Origin: Corythucha ciliata
Lineage: Eukaryota > Arthropoda > Insecta > Hemiptera > Tingidae
NCBI GenBank assembly: GCA_038030265.1
Contig: CM075937.1
Location: 31,476,198 to 31,540,197 of the forward strand
Direction: 5' to 3'
DNA length: 64,000 nt
In this document: positions 35,815 to 47,006 of the stretch, one piece after another
Position numbering within the stretch: position 1 is the stretch's first letter
Layout: every line of letters starts with the position of its first letter
Made by a program: the position numbers and the translations under genes
Notes under the pieces: model-generated
The model's database searches: none
What the model was told of the DNA's origin: nothing
Seen by the model: the letters and a program-made list of their open reading frames with translations, nothing else

Positions 35815-38800
35815 TTAAATTGTAACGTTAGACTGGGTCGGGGAGCCAACAACATCGATTATTTCGGTTTTAACCTGAATCGACGATGTCGACTCAGAAG
35901 CCTTCTTTCCATCCGCGGCCGACTCGTTGTCGGTACATAGCTGCTTCGGTATAAGTAGGGTCTGTAAGAAAATTGCGTGAGTTTTTGCCCATTATCGATT
36001 GTCCAAGGAAGACGTTAAAAAAAAGAACTTACTTTTCCCGGGTTCGCGGCTTCGTACTGATGTCGAAGAGTTTGTAGTTCAAACTCGCACGTCGCCATGG
36101 CCGTTTTCAGTTCGTGCAAAAGAACAAGGTCGCATCGAAGCTCGTTAAAATGTCGACAGATCTCTTCGGTTGGCGTTGGATTGGGCTCGATGGCCATTTC
36201 GACCAAAAGTTGTTCAATGGCTTTCATTTTCTTTTGACCAATATTTGCGGGAAGTTTCATTCGCTGCGATCGAATAGTCACTCCGCTACTCTTGATGTCC
36301 GGAAATTTTATGCTGGAAAGTTCGCCCGCCTGATTGACAAAATAACAATTTGATTTATTTTAACGATCAAAGCAATAAGTCAAGATTCCATACTTTGACT
36401 AAGTTATCGATCCTGGGACGAGAATGAGGTGTAGGAATTTTCTTCCGAGGGAATTTTCTGTCTGACCGCTTCGTCTCGTTCTGATGATCTGCCGCTGTAA
36501 TCAACTTTTGAAGGTCCTGAGTTTTCTTGTCACGTTCCTTTTTACGAGCTTCGATTTTTCTCAGCTCGGTTTGAAGCATTTGCTCCTCGTCGACTTGCTC
36601 GGGTGTTCGACTGTACAAACGTAGAAGTTGCTCTTTTCGACGTCTTTCGTGTTCAGCGTCGAAAAAATAGCTCTTTGCATCGGCCGTCAACCCTGGTCCG
36701 GTTTTGACTTTGGCCAACGCTGAAATGACCGTGTAGTAGCGCTCTTTGAGGTCTTCGATAGTGCGTTTCTTGTATTTGGCCGAGTCCCATCGGTCGGCGA
36801 TCACGACGAATCGAAGGTCGAACCGTCGACAGAGGTCGAATAGGTGCTCGGTTTCAGATTTAGTCCAAGTGTCCGAGACGAGATGAGAACCGTATTCTGC
36901 ATCGGTATAAGTGGGAATTTGAACTTGCTGAAATTTCATCACAAAAAATATATATTAAATACTATATTATTATTAAATAATATAGTAAGTAGTAAATAAT
37001 ATAGTAAGTAAATTAAATATACAGGGTGTAACGGGAAAACGGGGCATAATTGAAATGGGTGATTCTACATCACATGTGGGTAAAAAATGACTATATGGAC
37101 CATGGTCCGATTATTGACCGTTTCCGAGAAAATCGCAGTTTTCCTGACTGTCAATGCATCAGGCGTTTTTTTCGAAAATCGGTCGGTATCTTAGCAACCA
37201 TTAATCTTAGGAAATTTTCAAGGACACCGTTGGAAAGAGCACAAAACTTCCTTTAAGATGATTGTAAAGTTGGGGTAGTTCGTGAAATTGGGGCACCCTT
37301 AACGCTCGGCTGAAAAGCCGCTTCCTTGAATTTCTCTATTCTTACTAGTCATTCAGCCAGCTGTCATTTTACTGACAGCTCTCGGAGGAAGAGTAGTACT
37401 TCAGGAAAACCTTCTACAATCATTAAGCGTTCAAATGACCTGCTTGGTTCGGGGCTTTGTCTCTATTCCTTTTGAGATACTGTTCGAAATACTTTAAGCC
37501 CCTGTCTTAATCGTTTGGAAACGTATGTTTGCGATTGCCATAGAACGGGAAAAATTCGTTTAAAAAAAAATGCTCTTCACGTCACTTAGGTTGGTGAGGG
37601 ATTTTCTACTCGGTTTTAAAATTGTATTCGCTCGTTTTTTTGTTTTGTTTTGTTTTTTTTTTTTGGTTTGTTTTTGTTGTTGTTTTTTTTTAAGGGTCGT
37701 ACGACTTAGCTGTTAGGGGTCATGTATTTGAGCCCCCGGCCTATGCAGTTGACTTTGAGTTTGACTTCCGCTGTCGGTTTCCACCGATCTCTACGAAATA
37801 TCTGTCAAAGGAGAGGGTGGGAACGGTAGTGACTGTTGGCAGCCACCCTTGAATCCAACAAGTCAGAACCCCAAGGTTCTGAGCAGTGACTTGCCATTTC
37901 AAGCACTTAGTATTGCCTTTTTTGAAGTTAGTCCAGCGAGGTAACCGGACTCAGCAGTCTTAACGGATCAAAAATTCACTGAAAAGGTTTGCAAAGAGCT
38001 TTCGGAAGAAAATTGTTTCCCGCTCGAGGGCGATTGTGAACGTACGTTTCCAGACATTTTAGACGAGTTTTCAAGTATTTCGAACTGTATCTCAGAAGGA
38101 ATAAATACAAAATCCCGAACCAAGCAGGTCCTTTGAAAGCTTAATAAATGTAGAAGTTTTTCATGAAGTCCTACTCTTCCTCCGAGAGCTTTCAGTAAAA
38201 TGACAGCTGGCTGAATGACTAGTAAGAGTAGAGAAATTCAAGGAAGCGGCTATTCAGCTGAGAGTTAAGGGCGTCCAAATTTCACGACCTACCCCAACTT
38301 TACGATCATCTGAAAGGAAATTTTGTGCTCTTTCCAACGGTGTCCTTGAAAATTTCCTAGGATCAATGGTTGCTAAGATACCGACCGAGTTTTGAAGAAA
38401 ACGCCTGATGCTTCGAAATTCAGGAAAACTGCGATTTCTCAGAATATGTTGATAATCGGATCCGGTCCAGATAGTCAGTTTTGACCCCCATGTGATGTAG
38501 AATCACCAATTTCAATTATGCCCATTTTCCCGTTACACCCTGTATATTATTATTAAATATTATATTATTATTAAATATTTTTATTAAAAATATATTATTA
38601 ATATAATATATTATACATTATTAGAATAAGGAATAAAGTTGGGAGAGGACCACTAAAAACAAGGGGAAGCCCAAAAATAAGGAGAAGAGAACGTCCAAAG
38701 GACAGTTTTATGATGTTTCACGTGCATTCATCATCATCATTTTCACTTAATGGGCGCAAAAACCGACTAGGCCGAGTTTGAGAGCGCCACATAGCCACTA

Positions 38801-41800
38801 TAACCGGGGGGGGGGGGGAGCCTATCCCCACGAGATTAGTTTTTAGTGGGCCAACCGTGCGACATTTTGGTTTATAAAAGGAGCCAGACCCGTGACAAGG
38901 CTCTTTAAAATGAGCAAGCACCATGGAATTTTCAATTTTAAAATATGTAAAATCCGTGAAATTGGTCTTTTTAAGGAGCCAAATGCGATATTGGTTCTAG
39001 AATTAAGCAACAGCAAAATTAGGTTCTGTAAGTGCCGAATCCGCGAAATTTGAACTTCGAAAGAGCTCAAATGACGAAATGTCTTCAATGACGCGTGCTA
39101 TTAATAATAAATCTCAGTATTTCGGTAAACCAGTAAACAGATGTTATAAATCTCGTTTCTTTAGTAACGCATAGACAGGGGGGGGGTGGAATTTTGCTTA
39201 ATTACAAGATTACAAAGAAATACTTATTTACAGGTTTACAGGCTGATTGTTTGAGTACCCCTATTGCTTTTTTGAGCCCCGTGATATTGAACGGGCCAAC
39301 CACGCAAAATTGGCGTTTTCCGACTCCGAAAATTCGTTTTCAAATTTGCAAAACCCGCGAAATTGGGTTTTGTGAGTGTAAAATCCTCATAATTTTGGTG
39401 TTGAAAGGGCTAAACCTGCGATATTGACTTGAAAACCTGAAGAAAAAATCGTGTGGGAAACAATTTCCTTATACCTGAATACTAGTAGGTACATGAACCA
39501 CTCATAAATAGAGAACAGATTAATTATCATTTAACGATGGATATTTAACTAACGGTGGAAAGTGACAGGTAGGGCGATCGGCATCTAGTCTGATAGCAGG
39601 GCGGCGCTGGGGGCGATCACCAAACCCGTGGTGGACTCAGCGGCCGTGGCGAGTTGCAGAGTAGGGATACGGGACCTCCAGGGCGAAGGGAACTCCCTAA
39701 CGTTGGGATGGATCCCGGGTCATAGAGGATGGCAGGGAAATGAAAAAGCAGACGAGCTGGCCAAGCGTGGCGCGGACCAGCTGGTGATAGGACCTGAACC
39801 ATCGGTGGGCATTGCCCGAAGGGTGGTCTTGAGGGAGATAAGGGCCTGGGCCAGTGACCAAGCCCTGAGGAGATGGCGGACTGAACCAGGGTGCCGGCAA
39901 GCAAAACTGGGAATAAATGAGGAAGACCAGGAAGCTTCGGCATGATTGCTGGGACTAACACGGGTTAAGCTTAGGCGGATAGTAGGGATGTATTCAGGAC
40001 ATTACGCCCTTAATAGGCATCTGTCAATCAAGGGGGCAGTAGGGGAGCCCGACTGCGAACGGTGTGGGGAGGCTGAGGAAACCGTGGAGCACGTCGTATG
40101 CGAGTGTGACGGCTACGCGGCGGTCAGATACACCATTTTTGGTGACGATAGGATATCCTTCCCCAGCTTCTCAAAGGAGAATGGGACCCGTCTCCTGAGT
40201 TTGCTGGAAAGGATAAATAGGTTTGAGGAGCCGTACTAGGCTCTCCCGAGTCCGGGCCCCAAGTGGGTATGGTGTATGGGCCGAAAGGCTTTTGGCACCT
40301 TCGGAGTCGGGAGACCGTCCGAGCCCTCCAAAAAAAAAAAAAAATCATGGCACTTGAGGTCATATTAATAGTCGTCACTCAAGCTGAATATTTCCTTGCT
40401 GACCAAGAGTTTGTAGGCCGGAGGTGCGACGACGGTTTCATACAGAAAAAAAGAGAGACGTTCACGTCGCGTAAAGATTACTTTATTACGGGACCGGTTT
40501 CAGCTGCTGCCAGCCATTTTCAACCATTATATAACATAAAACAATAAATAATTAGCTAAAAGCCATACCCCTTCAAAAAACAAAGGCAAGGCTTCCGGAA
40601 CCGTGAACCAATAACAAATAAATCAATATTATTTGTTTATTGTTTATTATTGGTTGTTGTTGTTTATTGGTTTATTTGTTATTGGTTATTGGTTCACGGT
40701 TCCGGAAGCCTTGCCTTTGTTTTTTGAAGGGGTATGGCTTTTAGCTAATTATTTATTGTTTTATGTTACATAATGGTTGAAGATTGCTGGCAGCAGCTGA
40801 AACCGGTCCCGTAATAAAGTAATCTTTACGCGACGTGAACGTCTCTCTTTTTTTCTGAATATTTCCTTATTTCAATTCAAAACAGGTGGCTCACTAATTA
40901 GAACGACCGATTTGAAGCGTTGAAGCAATTACTCAGCTTGGGTGACGACTATGAATACTGCCCTTTTATTCTTCGGATAAGTCTGGTTTCTAAAGGCCTT
41001 TTTGCTCATAACTGGGAGGGGGGCTATGCTTATGCCCCTAGGGAGGGCGACGAGGGCATTGGGAAGAGGACAAGTAAATAGTCGCAATGGGAGTGATGTG
41101 CACAATTTTTTTATCAAACAAAACCCATCGAACGGAAAGCATAATGTTCTATTTAGAGCAGGATAGATGGGCACAGAGGTTGCCAACTTGCCAGCCACTC
41201 ACGTGCAATCTATAGAAACTTCATAGATACAAGTGGGAACTCCCATCCTCGTGCATATCAATGATCTTGGCAGGGGCGTAGCCTGCCCTTGATCTAGGCG
41301 TGGGCCCTTGGGCAGTTTCACAGGAGAAGGTGTCAGATGCGCCGTTGCCTATTGCAGGCATTCGAAGATGAATCCCAGCCAATTCATTAATTCAGAACGC
41401 GCCACTGGAAATCGTAAATTCTTAACCAGAAACTGCATCAAGCATAGAACGGGTCGTTTTCCGTCATAAACTCACATGTGTGCTGGTGAACTGTCGTTGT
41501 AGCAATTCCGTTTTTTCTGTATAAAACCTGACAATCCCCCCCCCCAAGTGATAATTTTTTGAGCTAAACTCGAAATTTTGTTCCAGTGGCACGGTAACGG
41601 CCCTAATTTAGCCCACCAAACCGGACCTGTCCATTAAAAGTAGTTCCTATCGTAAGGAACTCACAAGCCACCTCAAGCCTGTCCTCAATAAGCGTGTAGT
41701 CACCTCTTTATCTTAAGAAAGTACAACTTCTCTGAGAAAATCAGATAATGTCAGGAAAAGAAGGGGCTGGCATTTACCCGCCTCCAGTATCACATCAAGA

Positions 41801-44153
41801 CATCAGTGTAAGGTACAGCCTATTGTCTACCTAGCACGTGAGGCTAGACACGTTTTTTTTCAAATTCAACCCCCCCCCCCCCAGATAAACAGCAAAGCTG
41901 GAATTCAAGGGAACTAAAGCCGGTGTAAAATAACTATCATTTTGGAAAAGCCTAATTCACCAAATTGGGTTTGTTATATAGCTAAACTAAGTATTTAGCG
42001 AGCCAAATCTGTGAAACACGAACGAGAACGAGAACGAAAAATCCGGACGTTTTTTATGGCCTGGGAGATGATACTTCTGAGATCGCCAGACATTTTCCGT
42101 GAGTCAGGGCCTCTCAACAGAGCTAGCTGTTGGCTAACACACTTTTGGGTGGTTTTAAAACGACTGGCGAGAGTGAAAAGTCGGTTACCGCGACCAATAA
42201 GTTACGAAACCAATAACGCCAAACAATTTGATTGTAGTTACTGCCATGAGCGAGCTTTAAAATATGTAAACATTTCGAGGCTTTCCAGAAGCCAGGGCTT
42301 CATTCAAAATTGGATGGCGACAGTGGTTTCCTAGTTTATTGGATGCGATGACCCATTTTTTTACACTGGCCAGCCGTTTCCAAGCAGCCCAAAGGAGTGT
42401 TCGCCAGCAGCTAGCTCTAGTGTGGGCTCCTGTCCCGCAGAAAATATATAGCGATCTCAGAATAGTGTCAACTCCTAGACCATACCTGGACCTTGTCCTG
42501 TGCAGGTACAAGACACGATCCATTGACCCGGATTTTTCTTACAGTAGGCTCCTGGACAATGAGGCAACCCCAAGAAATAGGAGTATCAGTAAGCCTAAAA
42601 CCAACGAAATTGCGTTTTTAGTGAGCCGAGCACACGAAAATGGGAAAATTCATTGGAAACAAAACTCTTGCGCCTGAATGGTGGAAATAGGGGGGGGGGG
42701 AGAGAAAATGGGCAAACTTGGTTTTTGGTGAGGTAACCCCGGGAAATTAGGGTTTTAGCAACAAAATCCGCAAATTTGTTTTTTTAGCGTGCCACACCCG
42801 CGGAAATGGATTTCTAGTGTGCCTAAACGGCAAAATTGGATTTTAAGCAGCAAAATTGTGTTTATAGTGAACCAGAAACGTGAAAATGTGTGTGTGTTTT
42901 TTTTTCATTCAGCGTTCAAAATCTGCGAAAGTGGTTTTTGAATTAGGCCACAGCGCGAAATAGGGTTTCAGCAACAAAATCCCATCAAATTGGCTTTATC
43001 GTGAGCGAAAACAGAGAAATGATTTTTCTGTGAGCGTTGATGCAAAAAAAATGTGGTGACCTTGTAAAATTTTCACTTTTCGATGGAATGGAGTGGTGGG
43101 CACCTGCCCCACTAGTGGTGCACTGTCCACTCTAGGGGAGGGCAACTGCCCCATCTGGCTACGCCCATGAATCTTTTGCTATTTGAATTCTCAAGCCAGG
43201 ACAGCGGATTGGCTACGTTCCCGGAATGCAGTGTCCTCAAACAGGATTGAAACAGGGGGGTAACGGCTAGGCTGCTGCCAATAATCTGAAAAATAATGCA
43301 ACATTTGAAGAGGGATAGGGATGTTTGCGGGCCACTAGGCTGTTCTTCGTTGTCATCTTTTATAGGCGCCTTCACATGTGACCTGTTAAAGCTCAAGTTT
43401 AGAGCTGTATTAAATGAAAATAGTACGTGGGTTTCTCTTTGATTGGCTATGGCACACAATTTTAGGTGTCACGGCTTGCACGTGAAGGCCCCTTCACATG
43501 GGCCAACGACAAATTGGCAGGTCCTTACAACTCGCGCTACTTTGAGGCAATTCCTGTGCCCCCCAAATCACGTTAGGCTTCGTTCATGGGCCACGAACAA
43601 TGATGCAGATCGCTCAAGAGTTTGAATCACGCAGGGCATTACAATCAGGAAATGCAGGCTTGGAAAATACTGGTAGTGTAACGTTAATGAGCAAACAAAA
43701 TAATTGACTTTTCGTGCCCTTAGAACTATGCATATTCCCTACAGAATGAGACAGAAATTACGGTTTTCCACGCACCTTGTTGAATTTTGCGAAAGGGTAT
43801 TCTTTGCCTTCGTCACATACCCGTCGCCAATGATGAAATATAGCGTTGTCCTTCCGCGCTGGATTGGAGAATGGCATCCATTTCCACGGACGGACGCTTT
43901 TCATACCCAGTTTGGCTTTCGTCGGTTTGTACCCTTGTCCCGTGTCAGTGGGGAACAACGGCGGGGCGTCTTTTTTGTCATTGTACAAGAGAGCGAATAG
44001 TTCGCGCGATATACCATCGGGACGCTTATTCGTCTTGGGCTGACCACCGGTGAGCATTGGCGGACGCTTCCGACGATCCGATCCCATTATGGCCTCCTTC
44101 GATACGTCGACCGTGGGACGTTCAATGTCCAGAATATCGCGGACATCTGCCAT
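35815..44153 (-). CDS. DMAP1: DMAP1, DNMT1-associated protein 1 (NuA4/TIP60 and SRCAP subunit)
   Basis: Four exons join in phase to 451 residues plus stop: 44153-43776, 36927-36394, 36329-36033, 35961-35815. The start is the first ATG (MADVRDILDIE), as in the known family. Exon 1 has KKDAPPLFPTDTGQGY and RPWKWMPFSNPARKD. Exon 2 has the SANT/Myb-like domain (SDTWTKSETEHLFDLCRRFD, about residues 147-205) and a charged coiled stretch (ELRKIEARKKERDKKTQDL). Exon 3 is the DMAP1 domain (SIKFPDIKSSGVTIRSQRMK). Exon 4 is a short acidic tail ending in a IIDVVGSP motif. The length matches the family. DMAP1 is a chromatin-remodelling and acetyltransferase subunit in the nucleus. Intron 1 is 6.85 kb and holds a foldback element, a non-LTR fragment and repeat blocks. 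TSR3 starts 135 bp away in the opposite direction. Confidence 0.93.
37020..38544. mobile_element. Foldback element E4, TACAGGGTG termini, in DMAP1 intron 1
   Basis: It begins TACAGGGTGTAACGGGAAAA and ends with the inverse, CCCGTTACACCCTGTA. Arms of about 520 bp surround a loop at roughly 37560-38020. The motif TTGGAAAGAGCACAAAA is shared with E2, E3 and the fragment at 62257. It sits in an AT-only TATTATTAAA-rich tract that continues on both sides. Confidence 0.85.
38930..39430. repeat. Degenerate ~30-bp repeat block
   Basis: GCGAAATTGGGTTTT and GAGCCAAA phrases recur. Most of the open frame at 39194-39427 is made of these units. Confidence 0.5.
39560..40344 (+). pseudogene. 5'-truncated non-LTR retrotransposon: RNase H and C-terminal zinc-binding region
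   Basis: One reading frame shows an RNase H domain (SDSRAALGAI; WIPGHRGWQGNEKADELAKR) followed by the C-terminal cysteine region typical of I- or Jockey-like elements (CERCGEAEETVEHVVCEC). Two in-frame stops interrupt it, one just before SDSRAAL (39586) and one at 39943. A short 3' untranslated region ends in a run of about 15 A at 40330-40344. The reverse transcriptase is missing, so this is a dead, 5'-truncated copy. It lies antisense to DMAP1 inside intron 1. Confidence 0.85.
40368..40952. mobile_element. Foldback element with ATAGTCGTCACTCAAGCTGA ends
   Basis: The outer ends are ATAGTCGTCACTCAAGCTGA and the inverse of ACTCAGCTTGGGTGACGACT. An inner perfect-looking palindrome (40443-40856) has arms of about 165 bp around an AT-rich TTATTGG-repeat centre. 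It follows the poly(A) tail of the retrotransposon fragment by about 25 bp. A deleted relative lies at 47007-47133. Confidence 0.75.
40955..41930. other. No gene recognised
   Basis: Unique-looking intron sequence of DMAP1 with C runs at about 41527 and 41869. No exon was found. Confidence 0.4.
41930..43060. repeat. Degenerate ~30-bp repeat block interrupted by a foldback element
   Basis: AAATTGGGTTTTTAGCGAGCC-like units recur before 42020 and after 42570 up to about 43060. They are separated by the foldback copy at 42030-42562. Confidence 0.55.
42030..42562. mobile_element. Second copy of the TAGTCCGGGAGCCC foldback element
   Basis: It matches 25750-26295 in GATCGCCAGACATTTTC, AGAGCTAGCTGTTGGC and GCCAATAA-type segments on both arms. 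The right end GGCTCCTGGACAATG is diverged and the left end is shortened to TCCGGACGTTTTTTATGG. Confidence 0.7.
43362..43505. mobile_element. MITE-like repeat with GCCTTCACATG end
   Basis: GGCGCCTTCACATGTGACCT at the left resembles the ends of the element at 59460-59600. Both contain TCAAG-TTGAGCTG-like words and a TTTGATTGGC/GCCAATCAAAG segment. The right end is less clear and may be CACGTGAAGGCCCCTTC. Confidence 0.5.
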
Positions 44154-44288
44154 TTTTCTTAAGGAATATAATAATAGAAGTCACTACTACTTGACGCACC
44201 AAACTTTTGAACTCGTAATGATCGTGTGGAAATCAAATCACAAAACTTGAAGGAGTTCAGGCTTCAGGTTCCAAACATTGAAACCTCG
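44154..44288. promoter_or_regulatory. Shared divergent promoter, DMAP1 / TSR3
   Basis: Only 135 bp separate the DMAP1 start codon (44153, -) from the first in-frame TSR3 ATG (44289, +). Both genes are housekeeping nuclear functions, so a bidirectional promoter is the simplest reading. No TATA box or other named motif stands out. Confidence 0.6.
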
Positions 44289-45136
44289 ATGAAGGTTTCA
44301 GTTCAACCTGACATGAGTAGAAAATCCAAGAAGTTGTCGAAGTCGTTTGCTAAATTAAGCTGCGATGACCGGCCTCCGGAAAATGAGGAACACCTGGAAC
44401 ATTCAAGTAAGCCAATCTTTTTCCTCGTTATTTACTTTCCTGACATTGTGCTATTCACTTAGAAACCCATCGTTTCAAAGTGGCTATGTGGGACATGAAG
44501 CAATGCGATCCAAAGCGTTGTACCGGGCGAAAACTTGAAAGACTCGGCCTTCTGAGGTTACTGCGGCTTCGCCAGAGATTTCCCGGAGTCGTTCTCACGC
44601 CTGCAGCCTCGCAGTGCGTTTCGAAAGAGGATGCCGGTTTAATCGTCAAGTTTGGAGCCGCTGTTGTCGACTGTTCTTGGGCAAAAGTCGACGAAACGCC
44701 CTTTGAACTCATGACTGGCGCTCATCCTCGCCTTTTACCGTTTTTAGTTGCGGCCAATCCAACAAATTACGGCCGACCTTTGAAATTATCGTGCGTCGAG
44801 GCTCTGGCAGCCTTATTCTACATCGCGGGCTTCGCAGAGGAGGCCGAAGCGTACCTGAGCAAATTCACCTGGGGCCTGCATTTTATAGAATTGAATCGGG
44901 AGATTTTGGAACGGTATGCTGAATGCTCCACTAGCTCAGAAGTCGTCGCTGCTCAGAACGGCTACTTGAAGGAACTCCAGGACGAAAAAGACAATAGAAG
45001 TGACTAGACCCTTGAAATTTCGGGTTTATTATTCAAAATCATGATTTGTGTGCTGTTTGTCACAGGCCTTACTCCAACCATGTCTTCCAGCGACGATGAA
45101 AGCAGCGAAAGTGATGAAGCACAATCCCAGGGTTAA
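44289..45136 (+). CDS. TSR3: TSR3, 18S rRNA aminocarboxypropyltransferase
   Basis: Three exons join in phase to 241 residues plus stop: 44289-44406, 44463-44999, 45066-45136. The core carries the family motifs VAMWDMKQCDPKRCTGRKL, VDCSWAKVDETPF, LLPFLVAANPTNYGRP and LSCVEALAALFYIAGF. TSR3 transfers the aminocarboxypropyl group of S-adenosylmethionine to a hypermodified uridine of 18S rRNA, late in 40S maturation in the cytoplasm. The start may instead be the ATG at 44313 (MSRKSKK). Splicing at GTGACT after 44999 adds an acidic serine-rich tail (SSSDDESSESDEAQSQG); without it the frame stops at 45007 after DNRSD. Confidence 0.92.
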
Positions 45137-45663
45137 TCACATTTTTCTTTTTCACCTTTGAATTCTGTGTCCTCCCTATAAGAAACCAGTTTTAAATTAG
45201 TTCGAATAATACAAATGTAATACCCACAATGTGGGACGTAAGTTTTACTTTTTAACTTCCGGCTTGATGCATTGAACGACTATTTCTGTCCTTTCTTCAG
45301 ACTTTAACACTGTCCGTACTGGTAAATAGTTCACCTTCACTGTTTCAGACCAATATGCGTACTGAAATAGAGCATTCTATTTTACATTTTTTCCTGATCG
45401 CCACGATCTTGGTAGAAGATTTTTCAGTCAACAGCTAGAACTATAACGTTATCCTACCATGGGCGAACTTTTATGCAATAACGCGCCACTCGCGTTTTTG
45501 AAAGGCAAATATTTCTGAAGTAATGTTTTTCCATCAATCCTCCAAATGGGGAACAATTCCACGGGAAGGTCATCTTTTAAAACCAAAAACGTATTTGACT
45601 GCAACACAAGAGGGGACTAGAACCTTGATATTTCGTTCTCAAGTCACAGTCCTTTCGTCTTAC
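45137..45663. other. No gene recognised
   Basis: The TSR3 3' region. No polyadenylation signal can be singled out with certainty, and no further exon of the acidic minus-strand reading was found. Confidence 0.35.
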
Positions 45664-45780
45664 GCTGTACTCAGGTCGTGGCTCATCCGAGTTATCTTCC
45701 GTCATCGAATCGTCGCTGTACTCTGGAACATCCTCGTCTTTCAAGTTTTCCCCATTCTGCGAGTCTGTTTCTGTCGCCAT
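45664..45780 (-). CDS. Possible first coding exon, acidic N-terminus of unknown gene
   Basis: From ATG at 45780 the minus strand encodes 39 residues rich in Asp, Glu and Ser (MATETDSQNGENLKDED, EYSDDSMTEDNSDE). It ends exactly at a GTAAGA donor next to 45664. Acidic composition and a clean donor favour a real first exon. No following exon was found before TSR3, which runs the other way, so the gene would need a long intron across TSR3 or this is a chance frame. The family is not recognised. Confidence 0.3.
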
Positions 45781-45789
45781 CCCCCTCAG

Positions 45790-46590
45790 GTAGAGTACTG
45801 GAACGATCATTAAAGGGAATGAGAGATTCTCGAGGTAAATAAGTCGAATATAAGTTATTGTACTTGGAGGAGAGATACGTTTCCCTGTCTGTACAGGGAA
45901 GTCAAATCAATTCGAAATCTTACGTTTGAATAGCCGTGGCTCCGGATCATCTTACCTCTCTTCGATCACAGCTTCACAGCTCTTCAATCAACATCAACAA
46001 TCTCTAATGTTTACAAAACAATTGTGATAAGAACAGATAGATGTTAAGTAATCGTTGGTCGAGTGCGTAATGTTGGTCGACCTTATCACTGGTCGACTGT
46101 AATCAGGGACAACTGTAATCTAGGTCGACTGTAATGTTGGTCGACTTGTTATCAGCTAGTTCAACTTTTTCAGATTTTTACTCTGAGGTCAGCAACGACT
46201 TTGGATGGCTAACTTCGACTTCTGTAAGCCATCCGTGGAAGGTGGTCGGGTTTGGTAAAGTTGCCATTTGAATGAGTGGACCAAACGCAAGTGCCCCAGA
46301 CCCCCTCCTCACGAGACTGTCACTCTTAGAACCCACCACCACACCATACCGCTATTTTCACATTTATCAGTTGAGTCATGCTGTTGTGCTAAGCCCCCTT
46401 TATTCTAATGACATTTTAGGCCTGCGACGGTGTTGTAATTATGTTATTCGTTCGTTAATAATTGAGAATCCTGTCACGCCAATCGAGAGGTAGGTAATCC
46501 ATTAGGAATACTGTGAATTGGCTTGGTAGGTACATAACTTCTTTTAACTATTGTGTTTTTGTGTTCACCATTCATTTTCATCATCATGAC
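45790..46590. repeat. GGTCGAC-rich segment and flanks
   Basis: Between about 46050 and 46160 GGTCGACTGTAAT-like words recur four to five times. A stretch of about 45 bp (46083-46130, including ACTGTAATCAGGGACAACTG) is repeated inverted at 53359-53405. No gene was seen in the rest. Confidence 0.5.
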
Positions 46591-46905
46591 ATTTTTGCCA
46601 GTATCATCGATTTCATCGGCGAGGACAGGAGCATTGAGCAACGCGTTCAAGCAGGGCGATGCAGTGTTAAGTGTGGGTCAAATCTGTTTTGCTTGGAAGC
46701 GCGAACAAAACGACCGAGAAAAACTAGGTATATACCTATTCGGACTTTGCCTACAGACTAGTCATTTGTCGGGTCCTCTTCATGAGGTCAACGTTCCTGT
46801 AGACAACGAGGAGAAGATCGTGGACGCAAACTGCTCTTGTACAGCTAACAACTCTGCTAGCAAAATGCTAGCACGTCGTCGCGGATGTCTTCCTGCTCAG
46901 GTACT
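46590..46905 (+). pseudogene. Relic of a SWIM-zinc-finger protein, frameshifted
   Basis: One frame reads DFIGEDRSIEQRVQAG. A second frame continues as GDAVLSVGQICFAWKREQ, then LCLQTSHLSGPLHEV and EKIVDANCSCTANNSASK. The order resembles arthropod SWIM-finger proteins of unknown function (CSC-T-A followed by CKH). The switch of frame near 46645 and loss of the final CxH of the finger indicate decay. It may derive from a transposon or a dispersed gene family. The identification rests on remembered motifs only. Confidence 0.4.
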
Positions 46906-47006
46906 TTCTCTCGTTCGATTCCCCCATGGTGTGTAATGTTGAACACTATGCGTCAATTAGGCTCAGGAGCTTCTCTCCTACACGCCAAGGAAACGGTGGC
47001 CCACGA

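Noticed and set aside
37680..37750. tRNA-like words in the E4 loop
   Set aside because: TTAGCTGTTAGGGG resembles an A box, but no B box or stems follow.
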